A stretch of 64,000 bases of DNA from Prevotella sp. UBA6994. Lineage in GTDB: Bacteria; Bacteroidota; Bacteroidia; Bacteroidales; Bacteroidaceae. Shown piece by piece: positions 1-7,252 of the stretch. The DNA lies in contig DJXW01000030.1 in the NCBI GenBank assembly GCA_002449845.1, positions 60,235 to 124,234 on the forward strand, given 5' to 3'. Below the pieces are notes generated by a model. The model saw nothing but the letters and a program-made list of their open reading frames with translations. It was not told where the DNA came from and searched no databases. Position 1 is the first letter of the stretch; each line of letters starts with the position of its first letter. Position numbers and translations under genes: made by a program.

Positions 1-2
1 AT

Positions 3-317
3 GACAACTATGACCAAAAACTACACTATCTTGGCATTCCTCTTGGCTTGAGTTGGCAACTATGGACAAACAATCGTTTCTCGTTCTATGTCGCTGGTGA
101 TGTGATGCTGGAAAAATGTTTGAACGAAAAGCCTTGGCAATGCTCTGTAGATGGAGCTGTTGGAGTGGAATATACCGTTACACCTCAGTTTGGTTTCTAT
201 TTAGAACCTTCTCTTGGTTATTATTTCAATGACGGTAGCTCATTAGAACACTATTATAAGGAGCATCCGTGGTCTCCCTCTATAGAGTTGGGCTTGCGGT
301 TACACATTCACAAATAG
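3..317 (+). CDS. outer-membrane beta-barrel protein, C-terminal fragment
   Basis: The open frame runs in from the left edge, so only the last 104 residues are visible and the start is missing. The piece reads as alternating hydrophobic/polar strands (YLGIPLGLSWQLW, FSFYVAGDVML, GFYLEPSLGYYF, SIELGLRLHIHK) of the kind seen in the C-terminal strands of small Bacteroidota porin-family beta-barrels (PorT/OmpW-like). In such proteins the final strand ends close to the C-terminus. The ATG at position 1 is out of this frame. The barrel assignment rests on strand pattern only; the exact family is unknown. Confidence 0.6.
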   Translation, partial: DNYDQKLHYLGIPLGLSWQLWTNNRFSFYVAGDVMLEKCLNEKPWQCSVDGAVGVEYTVTPQFGFYLEPSLGYYFNDGSSLEHYYKEHPWSPSIELGLRLHIHK

Positions 318-342
318 TCAGAACGAACCAACATTCGTTTCA

Positions 343-453
343 GTATTGCATTCGTTTTTTCGTAACTCTGGTTATGTAGAAGTTACTGACACTCGGCAAT
401 AAAAAGAAAAACTGATTTTTCTTTTGTATTGCACTCGTTTTTTCGTAACTTTG
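343..453 (+). repeat. duplicated promoter segment upstream of fabD
   Basis: A 28-bp segment at 343-370 is repeated at 426-453 with 26 of 28 bases identical. Both copies contain GTATTGCA, a run of T, and CGTAACT. The downstream copy ends in TAACTTTG, a perfect TAnnTTTG box. The upstream copy ends in TAACTCTG, a one-base decay of it. It looks like a local promoter duplication with one functional copy left. Confidence 0.7.
423..453 (+). promoter_or_regulatory. Bacteroidota-type promoter for fabD
   Basis: TTTG at 423-426 and TAACTTTG at 446-453 are separated by 19 bp, which matches the -33/-7 consensus of the primary sigma factor in this phylum. Transcription would start near 460, giving a leader of about 28 nt before the ATG at 488. 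Confidence 0.75.
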
Positions 454-487
454 CACATGAAAATAAATCTTTAATATGTAATTGAAA

Positions 488-1375
488 ATGAAAGCATTTG
501 TATTTCCAGGGCAAGGTGCCCAATTTGTAGGAATGGGTAAGGATTTGTATGAGAACAACGCATTGGCAAAAGAACTTTTTGACAAGGCCAATGAAGTTCT
601 CGGTTTCAGAATAACGGATATTATGTTTGACGGTACTGCCGAAGAACTCAAACAGACGAAGGTAACGCAACCCGCAGTATTTCTTCATAGCGTCATTTCT
701 GCTCTTTGCATGGGCGACGCATTCCAACCTGACATGGTGGCAGGTCACTCTTTAGGAGAATTTTCTGCACTGACGGCAGCTGGAGCATTGAGCTTCGAGG
801 ATGGTTTGAAACTGGTACATGCTCGTGCAATGGCTATGCAAAAGGCTTGTGAGAAGGCTCCCGGTACGATGGCTGCTGTTATTGCATTGCCCGATGAAAA
901 GATTGAAGAGGTATGTGCGCAGGTAAGCACCGATGATTGCGTGGCTGTTCCCGCCAATTACAACTGTCCAGGACAGTTGGTTATCTCTGGTAACGTTGAG
1001 GCTATCGAAAAAGCATGTGTGTTGTTGAAGGAGGCTGGTGCCAAGCGTGCTTTGATGTTGCCCGTTAGTGGTGCGTTCCACTCTCCTTTGATGCAGCCTG
1101 CTAAGGATGAGCTTCAGGCAGCGATAGAAGCCACTGAGGTGAAGGCTCCTAAGTGTCCTATCTATCAGAATGTAGATGCTAAACCTCATACAGACCCTGC
1201 TGAAATCAAGGCAAACCTCATTGCCCAGTTGACCAGCTCTGTTCGTTGGACCGCAAGTGTACAAAACATGATTGCTGATGGTGCAACCGACTTCACCGAG
1301 TGTGGTCCAGGTAAGGCTCTGCAAGGTATGATAGCCAAGATTTCTAAAGAGGTTACCGCACACGGTATAGAATAA
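488..1375 (+). CDS. fabD: malonyl CoA-acyl carrier protein transacylase FabD
   Basis: This cytosolic enzyme of fatty-acid synthesis transfers malonyl from CoA to the phosphopantetheine of acyl carrier protein. The sequence begins MKAFVFPGQGAQ and has the nucleophile serine in GHSLGE at residue 88. The active-site histidine lies in SGAFHSPLM near residue 198, and the C-terminal GPGKALQGMI motif is present. The 295-residue length is normal for FabD. A TTG codon at 482 in the same frame could add two residues, but the ATG at 488 gives the standard family N-terminus. The gene has its own promoter (423-453) and is followed after 7 bp by the GH13 gene, so the two are probably co-transcribed. Confidence 0.93.
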   Translation: MKAFVFPGQGAQFVGMGKDLYENNALAKELFDKANEVLGFRITDIMFDGTAEELKQTKVTQPAVFLHSVISALCMGDAFQPDMVAGHSLGEFSALTAAGALSFEDGLKLVHARAMAMQKACEKAPGTMAAVIALPDEKIEEVCAQVSTDDCVAVPANYNCPGQLVISGNVEAIEKACVLLKEAGAKRALMLPVSGAFHSPLMQPAKDELQAAIEATEVKAPKCPIYQNVDAKPHTDPAEIKANLIAQLTSSVRWTASVQNMIADGATDFTECGPGKALQGMIAKISKEVTAHGIE

Positions 1376-1382
1376 CGAGTCA

Positions 1383-3032
1383 ATGGAAAAAATACTGATA
1401 TATCAAGTATTGACACGTCTTTTCGGCAATCGTAAACCGTCTCATGTAGAGAACGGGACGATTGCCGAAAATGGTTGTGGCAAGATGAACCAGTTTACAT
1501 CCACAGAACTGAAAAGAATTGTGGGTATGGGATTTAGCCATATATGGTACACGGGTGTCATCCGTCATGCAACGCAAACCGACTATTCTGCTTTTGGTAT
1601 TCCTCGCAATCATCCCGCTATCGTCAAGGGAAAGGCTGGCTCCCCATACGCCATTACTGACTATTACGATGTAGATCCCGACTTGGCGGTGAACGTTGAC
1701 AAGCGCATGGAAGAGTTTGAAAGTCTTGTTGAACGCACTCATCAGGCTGGATTGAAGGTTATCATCGACTTCGTTCCCAACCACGTGGCTCGTCAGTATA
1801 GGTCATTGCATAAACCCAGAAGGGTGAAGGATTTAGGCGAGGGCGATTGTGTGACAGATGGTTTCAATCCACAGAACAATTTCTATTATTGTCCTGGTCA
1901 ACCGTTTGTTCCGTATTTCGATTTGTACCACGGAGAGAAAGAGCCTTACCAGGAGTTTCCTGCCAAGGCAACGGGCAATGATCATTTCGATAATGCACCG
2001 GGAATGAATGATTGGTATGAAACGGTGAAGTTGAACTATGGCGTAGATTATTATGCAGGTAGGGTAGGGCATTTCGACCCGATTCCCAACACTTGGCTCA
2101 AGATGACCGACATTCTGCTGTTTTGGGCGAAGAAGGGCATTGATGCTTTCCGTTGTGACATGGCTGAAATGGTTCCTGCCGAGTTTTGGGCATACGCCAC
2201 CACTATTGTCAAGAAGAAGTTCAAGCACATCCAATTCATAGGTGAGGTATATAATCCCAATGAATATCGTCGATACATAGCCAGTGGTTTCGATTATCTC
2301 TATGATAAGGTAGGAATGTACGATACCATGCGAGCCGTAACCTGCCATCAGATGCCTGCCTCGTCGATTAGCCAAGCATGGCAACAAACGGATGATATTC
2401 GCAATCACATGCTCTATTTCTTGGAAAATCATGATGAGCAGCGCATTGGCAGTGATTTCTTTGCCGGAAATGGTAAGAAAGGCGTTCCCGCATTGATAGC
2501 CTCGGTGTTGATGCAGCAAAATCCTTTCATGCTCTATTTTGGTGAGGAATATGGTGAAAGAGGAATGGATCAGGAGGGATTTAGTGGTAAAGACGGACGC
2601 ACTACCATATTTGATTATTGGTCAGTGGATACACTTTGCAGGGCTACAGCCAAGACATTGACTGATGAAGAGAAGCAACTCTTCGACCTTCATAAGAAAC
2701 TATTGAACATGGCTCGCAAGGAGAAAGCGGTTAGCGATGGCTCGTTCTTCGATTTGATGTACGTCAATGGTCATCTCCACCGCCAATATGTGTTCCTTCG
2801 TAGGGCAGGGGATGAACTACTGTTGGTGGTTGTCAACTTTGAGGATGCTCCAGTTACCGTTGATGTTCACCTTCCTGCTCATGCCTTTGATTACCTTCAT
2901 ATACCTGAGAAAAATGTGACGGCTACCGATTTGCTTAGTAAGCAGAAATGCAAGATGATGCTGCAAAAAGACGGCGTGGTAACCTTGTCCGTTGATGGTA
3001 GAAGTGGAAACGTGTGGAAAATAAAAGCCTGA
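1383..3032 (+). CDS. GH13 family alpha-amylase-type glycosidase, cytoplasmic
   Basis: This 549-residue protein carries the four GH13 signature regions in order. They are DFVPNH (near 129), FRCDMAE with the nucleophile Asp (near 259), GEVYNP with the acid/base Glu (near 288), and ENHDEQR (near 348). There is no signal peptide, so it should act on alpha-glucans or maltodextrins inside the cell. The N-terminus (MEKILIYQVLTRLFG) is family-like and the C-terminal all-beta domain is present. It sits 7 bp after fabD and 4 bp before the AlaX-like gene, which implies a mixed-function operon. Exact substrate (glycogen, maltodextrin or other) cannot be read from the motifs. Confidence 0.88.
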   Translation: MEKILIYQVLTRLFGNRKPSHVENGTIAENGCGKMNQFTSTELKRIVGMGFSHIWYTGVIRHATQTDYSAFGIPRNHPAIVKGKAGSPYAITDYYDVDPDLAVNVDKRMEEFESLVERTHQAGLKVIIDFVPNHVARQYRSLHKPRRVKDLGEGDCVTDGFNPQNNFYYCPGQPFVPYFDLYHGEKEPYQEFPAKATGNDHFDNAPGMNDWYETVKLNYGVDYYAGRVGHFDPIPNTWLKMTDILLFWAKKGIDAFRCDMAEMVPAEFWAYATTIVKKKFKHIQFIGEVYNPNEYRRYIASGFDYLYDKVGMYDTMRAVTCHQMPASSISQAWQQTDDIRNHMLYFLENHDEQRIGSDFFAGNGKKGVPALIASVLMQQNPFMLYFGEEYGERGMDQEGFSGKDGRTTIFDYWSVDTLCRATAKTLTDEEKQLFDLHKKLLNMARKEKAVSDGSFFDLMYVNGHLHRQYVFLRRAGDELLLVVVNFEDAPVTVDVHLPAHAFDYLHIPEKNVTATDLLSKQKCKMMLQKDGVVTLSVDGRSGNVWKIKA

Positions 3033-3036
3033 TAAT

Positions 3037-3504
3037 ATGAATGATATCGTACTGAATGATCACAACAAAGATGAGTTCCCGCCTGCCCATACGGCAGAAC
3101 ATCTCCTTAACCAAGTTATGGTGAGGATGTTTGGGTGTGAGCGTAGCAGAAATGCCCATATTGAGAGGAAGAAAAGCAAGATTAGTTATATCTTGGATCA
3201 TAAGCCCGACAGGAAAGAGGAAAGGGAGATAGAACGAACCATGAATGAGTTGATTGAACAAGACCTGCCTGTCACGTTCGAGTTCGTGGATAGAGATCAT
3301 ATACCTGACAACGTGCAAATAGACCGTTTGCCGGAAGATGCGTCAGAGATGATTCGTTTGGTACGTATCGGAGACTTCGATGTTTGTCCTTGCATTGGTA
3401 AGCATGTGCGCTCAACATCTCAAATCGGTCGTTTTGAGATGTTGGGAACCAATTGGGACCAATCCACTCGCTCTTTCCGTATTCGCTATAAGGTGATTCA
3501 GTGA
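3037..3504 (+). CDS. AlaX-like trans-editing domain protein (alanyl/threonyl-tRNA synthetase SAD domain)
   Basis: This 155-residue free-standing protein resembles the second additional domain of alanyl- and threonyl-tRNA synthetases, which hydrolyses mischarged aminoacyl-tRNA. The two zinc-binding signatures are present in the right order: HTAEH (HxxxH, residues 18-22) and CIGKH (CxxxH, near residue 118). The central region is charged and shorter than in full AlaX proteins. It follows the GH13 gene by 4 bp. The family is clear from the paired motifs. Which tRNA it edits is unknown. A terminator lies about 85 bp downstream. Confidence 0.75.
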   Translation: MNDIVLNDHNKDEFPPAHTAEHLLNQVMVRMFGCERSRNAHIERKKSKISYILDHKPDRKEEREIERTMNELIEQDLPVTFEFVDRDHIPDNVQIDRLPEDASEMIRLVRIGDFDVCPCIGKHVRSTSQIGRFEMLGTNWDQSTRSFRIRYKVIQ

Positions 3505-3530
3505 TTTTTTAATTCAGTGGTGTTTAAAGG

Positions 3531-3588
3531 TAATCTCTTGCTTCTTGCTTCTCACCTCTTGCTTCTTACTACTCACCCCTCACCCCTA
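3531..3588. repeat. CTTGCTTC / CTCACC intergenic repeat tract
   Basis: The stretch is built of short imperfect units such as CTCTTGCTTCTTGCTTCTCACC and ACTCACCCCTCACCCC. The same vocabulary recurs at 7172-7217, 28660-28685, 33515-33766, 40822-40954 and 45276-45421. It is non-coding and sits between converging genes. Confidence 0.7.
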
Positions 3589-3590
3589 AT

Positions 3591-3629
3591 AAAAAAAGAG
3601 TCCCGAAAAACTTCCAGGACTCTTTTTTT
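3591..3629. terminator. bidirectional intrinsic terminator between alaX-like gene and rng
   Basis: A perfect 13-bp inverted repeat (AAAAAAAGAGTCC at 3591-3603 with GGACTCTTTTTTT at 3617-3629) has a 13-nt loop and poly-T on both strands. It sits 4 bp beyond the rng stop and serves both converging genes. Confidence 0.9.
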
Positions 3630-3633
3630 CGCT

Positions 3634-5208
3634 TTACTTGGTCTCTATCTCTTCCTTCATGTCTATGAATTCCTGTTTTTTATTATAGAATTCATATTGT
3701 AAGAATGCCAGTTTATTGGAAGAGATAACATGTACACCAAATCCGTATTTCATTTGCCATTTCATTTTCAGGCTTGGGAAGCCCTGGTTGATATAGGCAC
3801 CTACGTAAGGGTGTACGTGCAAATAAAATTTCTTGATGCCAATCTTGTTGACAAGGTGGTCTATCTTTCCTTCAAGTTGGTCAGTGAAAAGGATACTCGA
3901 CTTGATGGTTCCTTTTCCAAAACATGTAGGACAGGTTTCTTCTACGTTGACATCCATAGCGGGACGAACTCGTTGACGCGTAATCTGCATCAATCCAAAC
4001 TTACTCAGTGGCAGAATGTTATGGCGAGCGCGGTCTGTCTGCATGTTCTTGCACATTCGTTCATACAGCATTTGCCGGTCTTCAGCCAGTTTCATGTCGA
4101 TAAAATCGACGATGATAATTCCTCCCATGTCGCGCAAACGCAATTGTCTTGCCAACTCGTCGGCAGCGTCTAAGTTCACGTTTAGCGCATTTTCTTCTTG
4201 TCCGTTTTCAGACCTCGCACGTGTTCCGCTGTTTACGTCCACTACGTGCATGGCCTCCGTGTGCTCGATAATCAAGTAAGCACCACGCTTGAAGTTGACG
4301 ATTTTGCCAAAGCCAGACTTGATTTGCTTGGAAACACCGAAATTGTCGAAGATGGGAACTTTTCCGTTGTACAACTTGACGATGCTGGCTCTTTCCGGAG
4401 CTATGAGCGATACGTAATCCTTTACTTCCTTGTAAACATCCTCGTTATTGATGTGAATGCTTTGGTAAGTGGAATCCAGCAAGTCACGAATCAGCGCAAC
4501 GGTTCTTCCTTTTTCCTCAAATACCAGTTGCGGTCTGTCTTTAGTCTGATGTACCTTTTGTATGGCAGCTTCCCATCTCCTGGCAAGTATGCTAAGTTCG
4601 GCATCCAGTTCGGCAACCTTTTTCCCCTCTGCCACGGTGCGTACGATGACACCGCAGTTCTTGGGTTTGATGCTTTGTATCAATTGCTTCAAGCGAGCGC
4701 GTTCCTCGCTGCTTTTAATTTTAGAAGAAACAGAGACTTTATCGTAAAAAGGTACGAGAACCAAATATCGTCCGGCAAAAGACAATTCGCATGTGATTCG
4801 CGGACCTTTGGTAGAAATGGGTTCCTTGACAACTTGGACGAGCACTTCCTGTCCTATTGTCAACTTGTTTTGAACGCTTCCGCCTTTTTCTATTTCAGGC
4901 AGTTTTTGCGCTTTTGAAAAGGGATAAAGTCGTTTTCTGTCGCTCTGTACCTGTTTCAGGTATTTCTCAAAGGAATGAAAATTTCCTCCTAAGTCCAAGT
5001 AGTGAAGAAAGGCATCGCGTTCATACCCCACATCCACAAAACAAGCATTGAGCCCTGGCATCAGCTTTTTTACTTTTGCAATGTAGATGTTTCCTACTGA
5101 GAAGGACGCCGTTCTCGGCTCTTTCTGGTATTCTACCAGTTTCTGATCCTCAAGAAGGGCAATCGAAATCTCTTTCGGTTGGACGTCGATTACTACTTCG
5201 CTATTCAT
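3634..5208 (-). CDS. rng: ribonuclease E/G family endoribonuclease (RNase G)
   Basis: This 524-residue RNase E/G catalytic-type protein processes rRNA 5' ends and mRNA. It starts MNSEVVIDV and has an S1 RNA-binding domain over roughly residues 36-125, with the typical GNIYIAKVKKLMPGLNACFVDVG opening. The DNase I-like catalytic part contains HVVDVNSG and GGIIIVDFIDM with metal-binding aspartates. The zinc-link motif CPTCFGKG lies near residue 423. There is no long C-terminal degradosome scaffold, so the length fits RNase G. It lies directly downstream of the 29-residue ribosomal peptide gene on the same strand, separated by a hairpin at 5231-5263. Confidence 0.92.
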   Translation of the reverse strand: MNSEVVIDVQPKEISIALLEDQKLVEYQKEPRTASFSVGNIYIAKVKKLMPGLNACFVDVGYERDAFLHYLDLGGNFHSFEKYLKQVQSDRKRLYPFSKAQKLPEIEKGGSVQNKLTIGQEVLVQVVKEPISTKGPRITCELSFAGRYLVLVPFYDKVSVSSKIKSSEERARLKQLIQSIKPKNCGVIVRTVAEGKKVAELDAELSILARRWEAAIQKVHQTKDRPQLVFEEKGRTVALIRDLLDSTYQSIHINNEDVYKEVKDYVSLIAPERASIVKLYNGKVPIFDNFGVSKQIKSGFGKIVNFKRGAYLIIEHTEAMHVVDVNSGTRARSENGQEENALNVNLDAADELARQLRLRDMGGIIIVDFIDMKLAEDRQMLYERMCKNMQTDRARHNILPLSKFGLMQITRQRVRPAMDVNVEETCPTCFGKGTIKSSILFTDQLEGKIDHLVNKIGIKKFYLHVHPYVGAYINQGFPSLKMKWQMKYGFGVHVISSNKLAFLQYEFYNKKQEFIDMKEEIETK

Positions 5209-5230
5209 GTCTTTAATCTTTACTTAGTAA

Positions 5231-5263
5231 GACATAAGAGCAAGTACTACTTGCTCTTATGTC
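5231..5263. terminator. perfect 14-bp hairpin overlapping the end of the small ribosomal peptide gene
   Basis: GACATAAGAGCAAG (5231-5244) and CTTGCTCTTATGTC (5250-5263) are exact inverted repeats with a 5-nt loop. The loop contains the TAG stop codon of the upstream gene, so its last codons form one arm. No clear U-tract follows on the minus strand. It may therefore act as an mRNA 3' stabiliser or partial attenuator ahead of rng rather than a full terminator. Confidence 0.7.
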
Positions 5264-5336
5264 TATTCTTTCTCAATCTCTTTTTACGCTTGTGCGTAGC
5301 CATCTTGTGGCCTTTTTTCTTTTTACCGTTTGGCAT
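5247..5336 (-). CDS. 29-residue AURKAIP1/COX24-domain peptide (mS38/bS22-like ribosomal protein)
   Basis: A very basic 29-residue peptide starts MPNGKKKKGHKMATHKRK and ends in KKRLRKNRHKSK. The KMATHKRKKR...RK pattern is the hallmark of the AURKAIP1/COX24 (mS38) family. Members bind the small ribosomal subunit near the decoding region in mitochondria, and related bS22 peptides do so in some bacteria. It is conserved in Bacteroidota, usually as a short unannotated gene. The start ATG at 5334-5336 lies between HU and rng, all on the minus strand. The stop codon sits in the loop of a 14-bp hairpin. The family call is from memory of the motif. Confidence 0.8.
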   Translation of the reverse strand: MPNGKKKKGHKMATHKRKKRLRKNRHKSK

Positions 5337-5411
5337 AGTTCTTAAATTAATATTGATGGTTTATAATTATGTTTTCTATTGTATTCCCTCAAGTGAATAG
5401 TTGATGGGAGA

Positions 5412-5687
5412 TTATTTCATCTTCTCCACGAAACTCTTAGAAGGTTTGAAGCTGGGTAAGTCGTGGGCTTCGATGACCATGGTGGTGTTCTGCTGGATGT
5501 TGCGGGCAGTTTTGGCAGCTCTGTGCTTGATGATGAAACTACCGAATCCACGAAGGTACACATTCTCCTTCTTCTCCAGTAAACTGTCTTTAATTGTTTC
5601 CATAAAACTTTCAACCACGACTGACACATCTTTCTTTTGCAAACCTGTATTTGCTGAAATTTGGTTGATAATATCTGCTTTTGTCAT
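5412..5687 (-). CDS. HU/IHF-family DNA-binding protein
   Basis: This 91-residue histone-like nucleoid protein starts MTKADIINQISANTGL. It has the two-helix dimerisation body and the beta-ribbon region LRGFGSFIIKHRAAKTARN. The middle reads GSFIIKHRAAKTARNIQQN, where HU usually has GxGxFxxxxRxxRxGRNPxTG. The proline that intercalates DNA (usually NPxTG) is therefore replaced by NIQQNTT. That is a known kind of variation in Bacteroidota HU-like proteins. The expected role is DNA bending and nucleoid architecture. A -7 box lies at 5742-5749. Confidence 0.88.
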   Translation of the reverse strand: MTKADIINQISANTGLQKKDVSVVVESFMETIKDSLLEKKENVYLRGFGSFIIKHRAAKTARNIQQNTTMVIEAHDLPSFKPSKSFVEKMK

Positions 5688-5741
5688 TTTACTTTTGTTG
5701 TAATGTTATATATATTTTACTCTCTTTCTTCATTCGGAGTG

Positions 5742-5749
5742 CAAATATA
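5742..5749 (-). promoter_or_regulatory. -7 box for the HU gene
   Basis: The minus strand reads TATATTTG here, a perfect TAnnTTTG element about 55 bp upstream of the HU start. No clear TTTG was seen at the -33 position. Confidence 0.55.
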
Positions 5750-5848
5750 CGAGTTTTTCGTGGGATTCGGAAATTTATTTTGTTTTTTTTTCACAAAGTA
5801 TCGCTAAAATCGTTCAAAGTTCTTAGTTTTCAAGTCTTTAACGTTGGA

Positions 5849-5888
5849 AATGGAAGGGAAATGCCTTTCTTGTCACTTCCCTTCCATT
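5849..5888. terminator. 12-bp perfect hairpin downstream of the DUF4332 gene
   Basis: AATGGAAGGGAA (5849-5860) pairs exactly with TTCCCTTCCATT (5877-5888). It begins 17 bp beyond the stop of the minus-strand DUF4332 gene. There is no long U-tract, so termination efficiency is uncertain. Confidence 0.55.
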
Positions 5889-5905
5889 GTTTTACTTGTA
5901 CGAAA

Positions 5906-6313
5906 TTAATATTCCATCATTGCGGGCAGTTCCTTGGCTTGGTCGATCATCTTTTGTACCTCGGCAACGCTGGGTACGCGTCCCACCAACTTCTTCTCCG
6001 CATTGATTTCCTCCATCTTAGGTACGAGGTTTTCTGCTTTACGATGACGAAACTCCTTCACTGTATCAACGCCAGCTGCTTCAAGAAGTTCTGAGAATTG
6101 TGGACCTACGCCGTTGATGCGCATCAAGTCGGCATGGTTTGTCCAGGTGAGGATGAGCTTAGCCGAAATGCCTGTTTTCTCTGCCAGAGCCTTACGTCCA
6201 GCGGGTTTTGCGCATTTCTCCAAGAGGTCGTCAACGTTGTTGATACCTGCTTCAATTAATTTCTTTGAGTAAACTTCGCCGATTCCTTCGACGTCAATGA
6301 TTTTGTATGCCAT
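5906..6313 (-). CDS. DUF4332 domain protein (helix-hairpin-helix type)
   Basis: This 135-residue cytosolic protein matches the DUF4332 pattern, which is built from repeated helix-hairpin-helix-like units. The two units begin IDVEGIGEVYSKKLIEAGI (residues 6-24) and LMRINGVGPQFSELLEAAGV. Both show the hhGhG hairpin followed by an L-x-x-A-G-h/V turn typical of HhH motifs. Such proteins are thought to bind nucleic acid or act as scaffolds, but no function is established. It is monocistronic, with its own promoter (6416-6447) and a leader of about 95 nt. Confidence 0.82.
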   Translation of the reverse strand: MAYKIIDVEGIGEVYSKKLIEAGINNVDDLLEKCAKPAGRKALAEKTGISAKLILTWTNHADLMRINGVGPQFSELLEAAGVDTVKEFRHRKAENLVPKMEEINAEKKLVGRVPSVAEVQKMIDQAKELPAMMEY

Positions 6314-6415
6314 AATTTATTAGGTGTTAGTTAAACGAATTATATTTATTTTTTGTCGATAGATTATAACCGTTGTAGTTATCTTGTGTACCTATATGTT
6401 GTCCACATTCTTTCG

Positions 6416-6447
6416 CAAAGATAGGAATATTTTTTCGAGTTTACAAA
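6416..6447 (-). promoter_or_regulatory. promoter for the DUF4332 gene
   Basis: On the minus strand TTTG (complement of 6444-6447) and TATCTTTG (complement of 6416-6423) are spaced by 20 bp. Both elements match the phylum consensus exactly. Confidence 0.75.
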
Positions 6448-6522
6448 CAAAATGGTTAAAAATGCAGAGAAAAACATGATTAACACCGAAAAAGGGAACA
6501 GATGATGATGTATATGATAAGT

Positions 6523-6610
6523 TACTATATAAGAAACCATCGGTCACCATATAAGAAACCGATGGTTTCTTGCATGGTTACCATCGGTTCCTACGCATGG
6601 GAACGAATGA
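6523..6610. repeat. four degenerate 22-bp tandem units with an embedded 14-bp inverted repeat
   Basis: Units run 6523-6544, 6545-6566, 6567-6588 and 6589-6610. The first two share TATAAGAAACC, and units 1 and 3 both end ACCATCGGT. Within it AAGAAACCATCGGT (6531-6544) and ACCGATGGTTTCTT (6558-6571) form a perfect 14-bp inverted repeat. It lies in a 418-bp gene-free gap (6314-6731). The rest of that gap holds the DUF4332 promoter and the terminator of the small lipoprotein gene. Confidence 0.7.
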
Positions 6611-6664
6611 GAACAATGATAGGGAGGAGCTAGTTTATGGATTTCCCTCTACAATCCGATAGGT

Positions 6665-6702
6665 ACAAAAACGAAAAACCGCCAAGCTCTAAGCCTGACG
6701 GT
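6665..6702 (-). terminator. intrinsic terminator of the small lipoprotein gene
   Basis: On the minus strand ACCGTCAGGC (from 6702) pairs with GCTTGGCGGT (to 6678) around a 5-nt loop, with two G-T pairs. TTTTTCGTTTTT follows directly. It lies about 30 bp past the stop codon at 6732. Confidence 0.85.
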
Positions 6703-6731
6703 ATTCTCACTTTTTTTTTAATTCGTGCTAA

Positions 6732-6902
6732 TTATTGAGCAACAGTAGTGTCAACAGCAGCAGCGGCAGAATCAACAACAGTGGTGTCAACAACTGTAGT
6801 GTCTACAACCTCAGCCTCAGGAGCCTGAGCTGGTTTGTTCTCGTTGCAAGATGCGAAAGAGATAGCTGCCATAGCTACGAACATAAAAACTAATTTCTTC
6901 AT
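6732..6902 (-). CDS. small acidic lipoprotein
   Basis: This 56-residue protein starts MKKLVFMFVAMAAISFASC, a lipoprotein signal peptide with cleavage before Cys19. The mature part of about 38 residues is low-complexity. It is rich in Ala, Val, Asp and Thr, with three VDTT units (VVDTTVVDTTVVDS...AVDTT). An upstream in-frame ATG at 6932 would add ten basic residues but spoils the signal peptide, so 6902 is preferred. Similar short VDTT-type lipoproteins occur in Bacteroidota but their role is unknown. The gene has its own promoter and a good terminator, which suggests strong independent expression. Confidence 0.75.
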   Translation of the reverse strand: MKKLVFMFVAMAAISFASCNENKPAQAPEAEVVDTTVVDTTVVDSAAAAVDTTVAQ

Positions 6903-6954
6903 TTTCTTTGCTTTTTTAAATCTGTAAAACAATCATTTGTTTATTAAAACGATG

Positions 6955-6984
6955 CAAAGGTAAGCATTTTTTTGATACCACAAT
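6955..6984 (-). promoter_or_regulatory. promoter for the small lipoprotein gene
   Basis: The minus strand has TACCTTTG (complement of 6955-6962), a perfect -7 element, with ATTG (complement of 6981-6984) 18 bp upstream as a weak -33. The 350-bp gap 6903-7252 otherwise holds the mtaB promoter and a GGTGAG repeat. Confidence 0.6.
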
Positions 6985-7141
6985 CATTTTTTAGCTTTTT
7001 TTTTTATGCCTTTTTGTAACTTTTTTGTAAGTCGTTGATATTCAATTCGATATGAATGGATAATAAATGTTAAAGAAATTTTTGTGTACCCACACAACTT
7101 AAAAAATGGACTTTAATGATGGAAAAGTCATTTTAATGTAT

Positions 7142-7149
7142 TACCTTTG
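7142..7149 (+). promoter_or_regulatory. -7 box upstream of mtaB
   Basis: TACCTTTG matches TAnnTTTG. No clear TTTG lies 19-20 bp upstream. The implied leader is about 95 nt and includes the GGTGAG repeat tract. Confidence 0.5.
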
Positions 7150-7171
7150 CACCTACACATTATTATATATA

Positions 7172-7217
7172 GTGGTGAGAGGTGAGGGGTGAGAGGTGAG
7201 TGGTGAGGGTGTGAGAG
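7172..7217. repeat. GTGAGAGGTGAG purine-rich repeat in the mtaB leader
   Basis: Short tandem units of GGTGAG/GGTGAGAG run for about 46 bp. This is the same vocabulary, on the opposite strand, as the CTCACCTC tracts at 3531-3588 and 45400-45421. Confidence 0.65.
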
Positions 7218-7252
7218 AATTGTTTATAAGAAAATAGATATAAAAAAGCTTT

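Noticed and set aside
383..748. Minus-strand open frames overlapping the start of fabD
   Set aside because: They are antisense to a well-supported fabD and have no recognisable motif.
6523..6610. CRISPR-like array
   Set aside because: Units of 22 bp abut each other with no spacers and differ among themselves; no cas genes are in the window. The same holds for 22883-22970 and 33953-34036.
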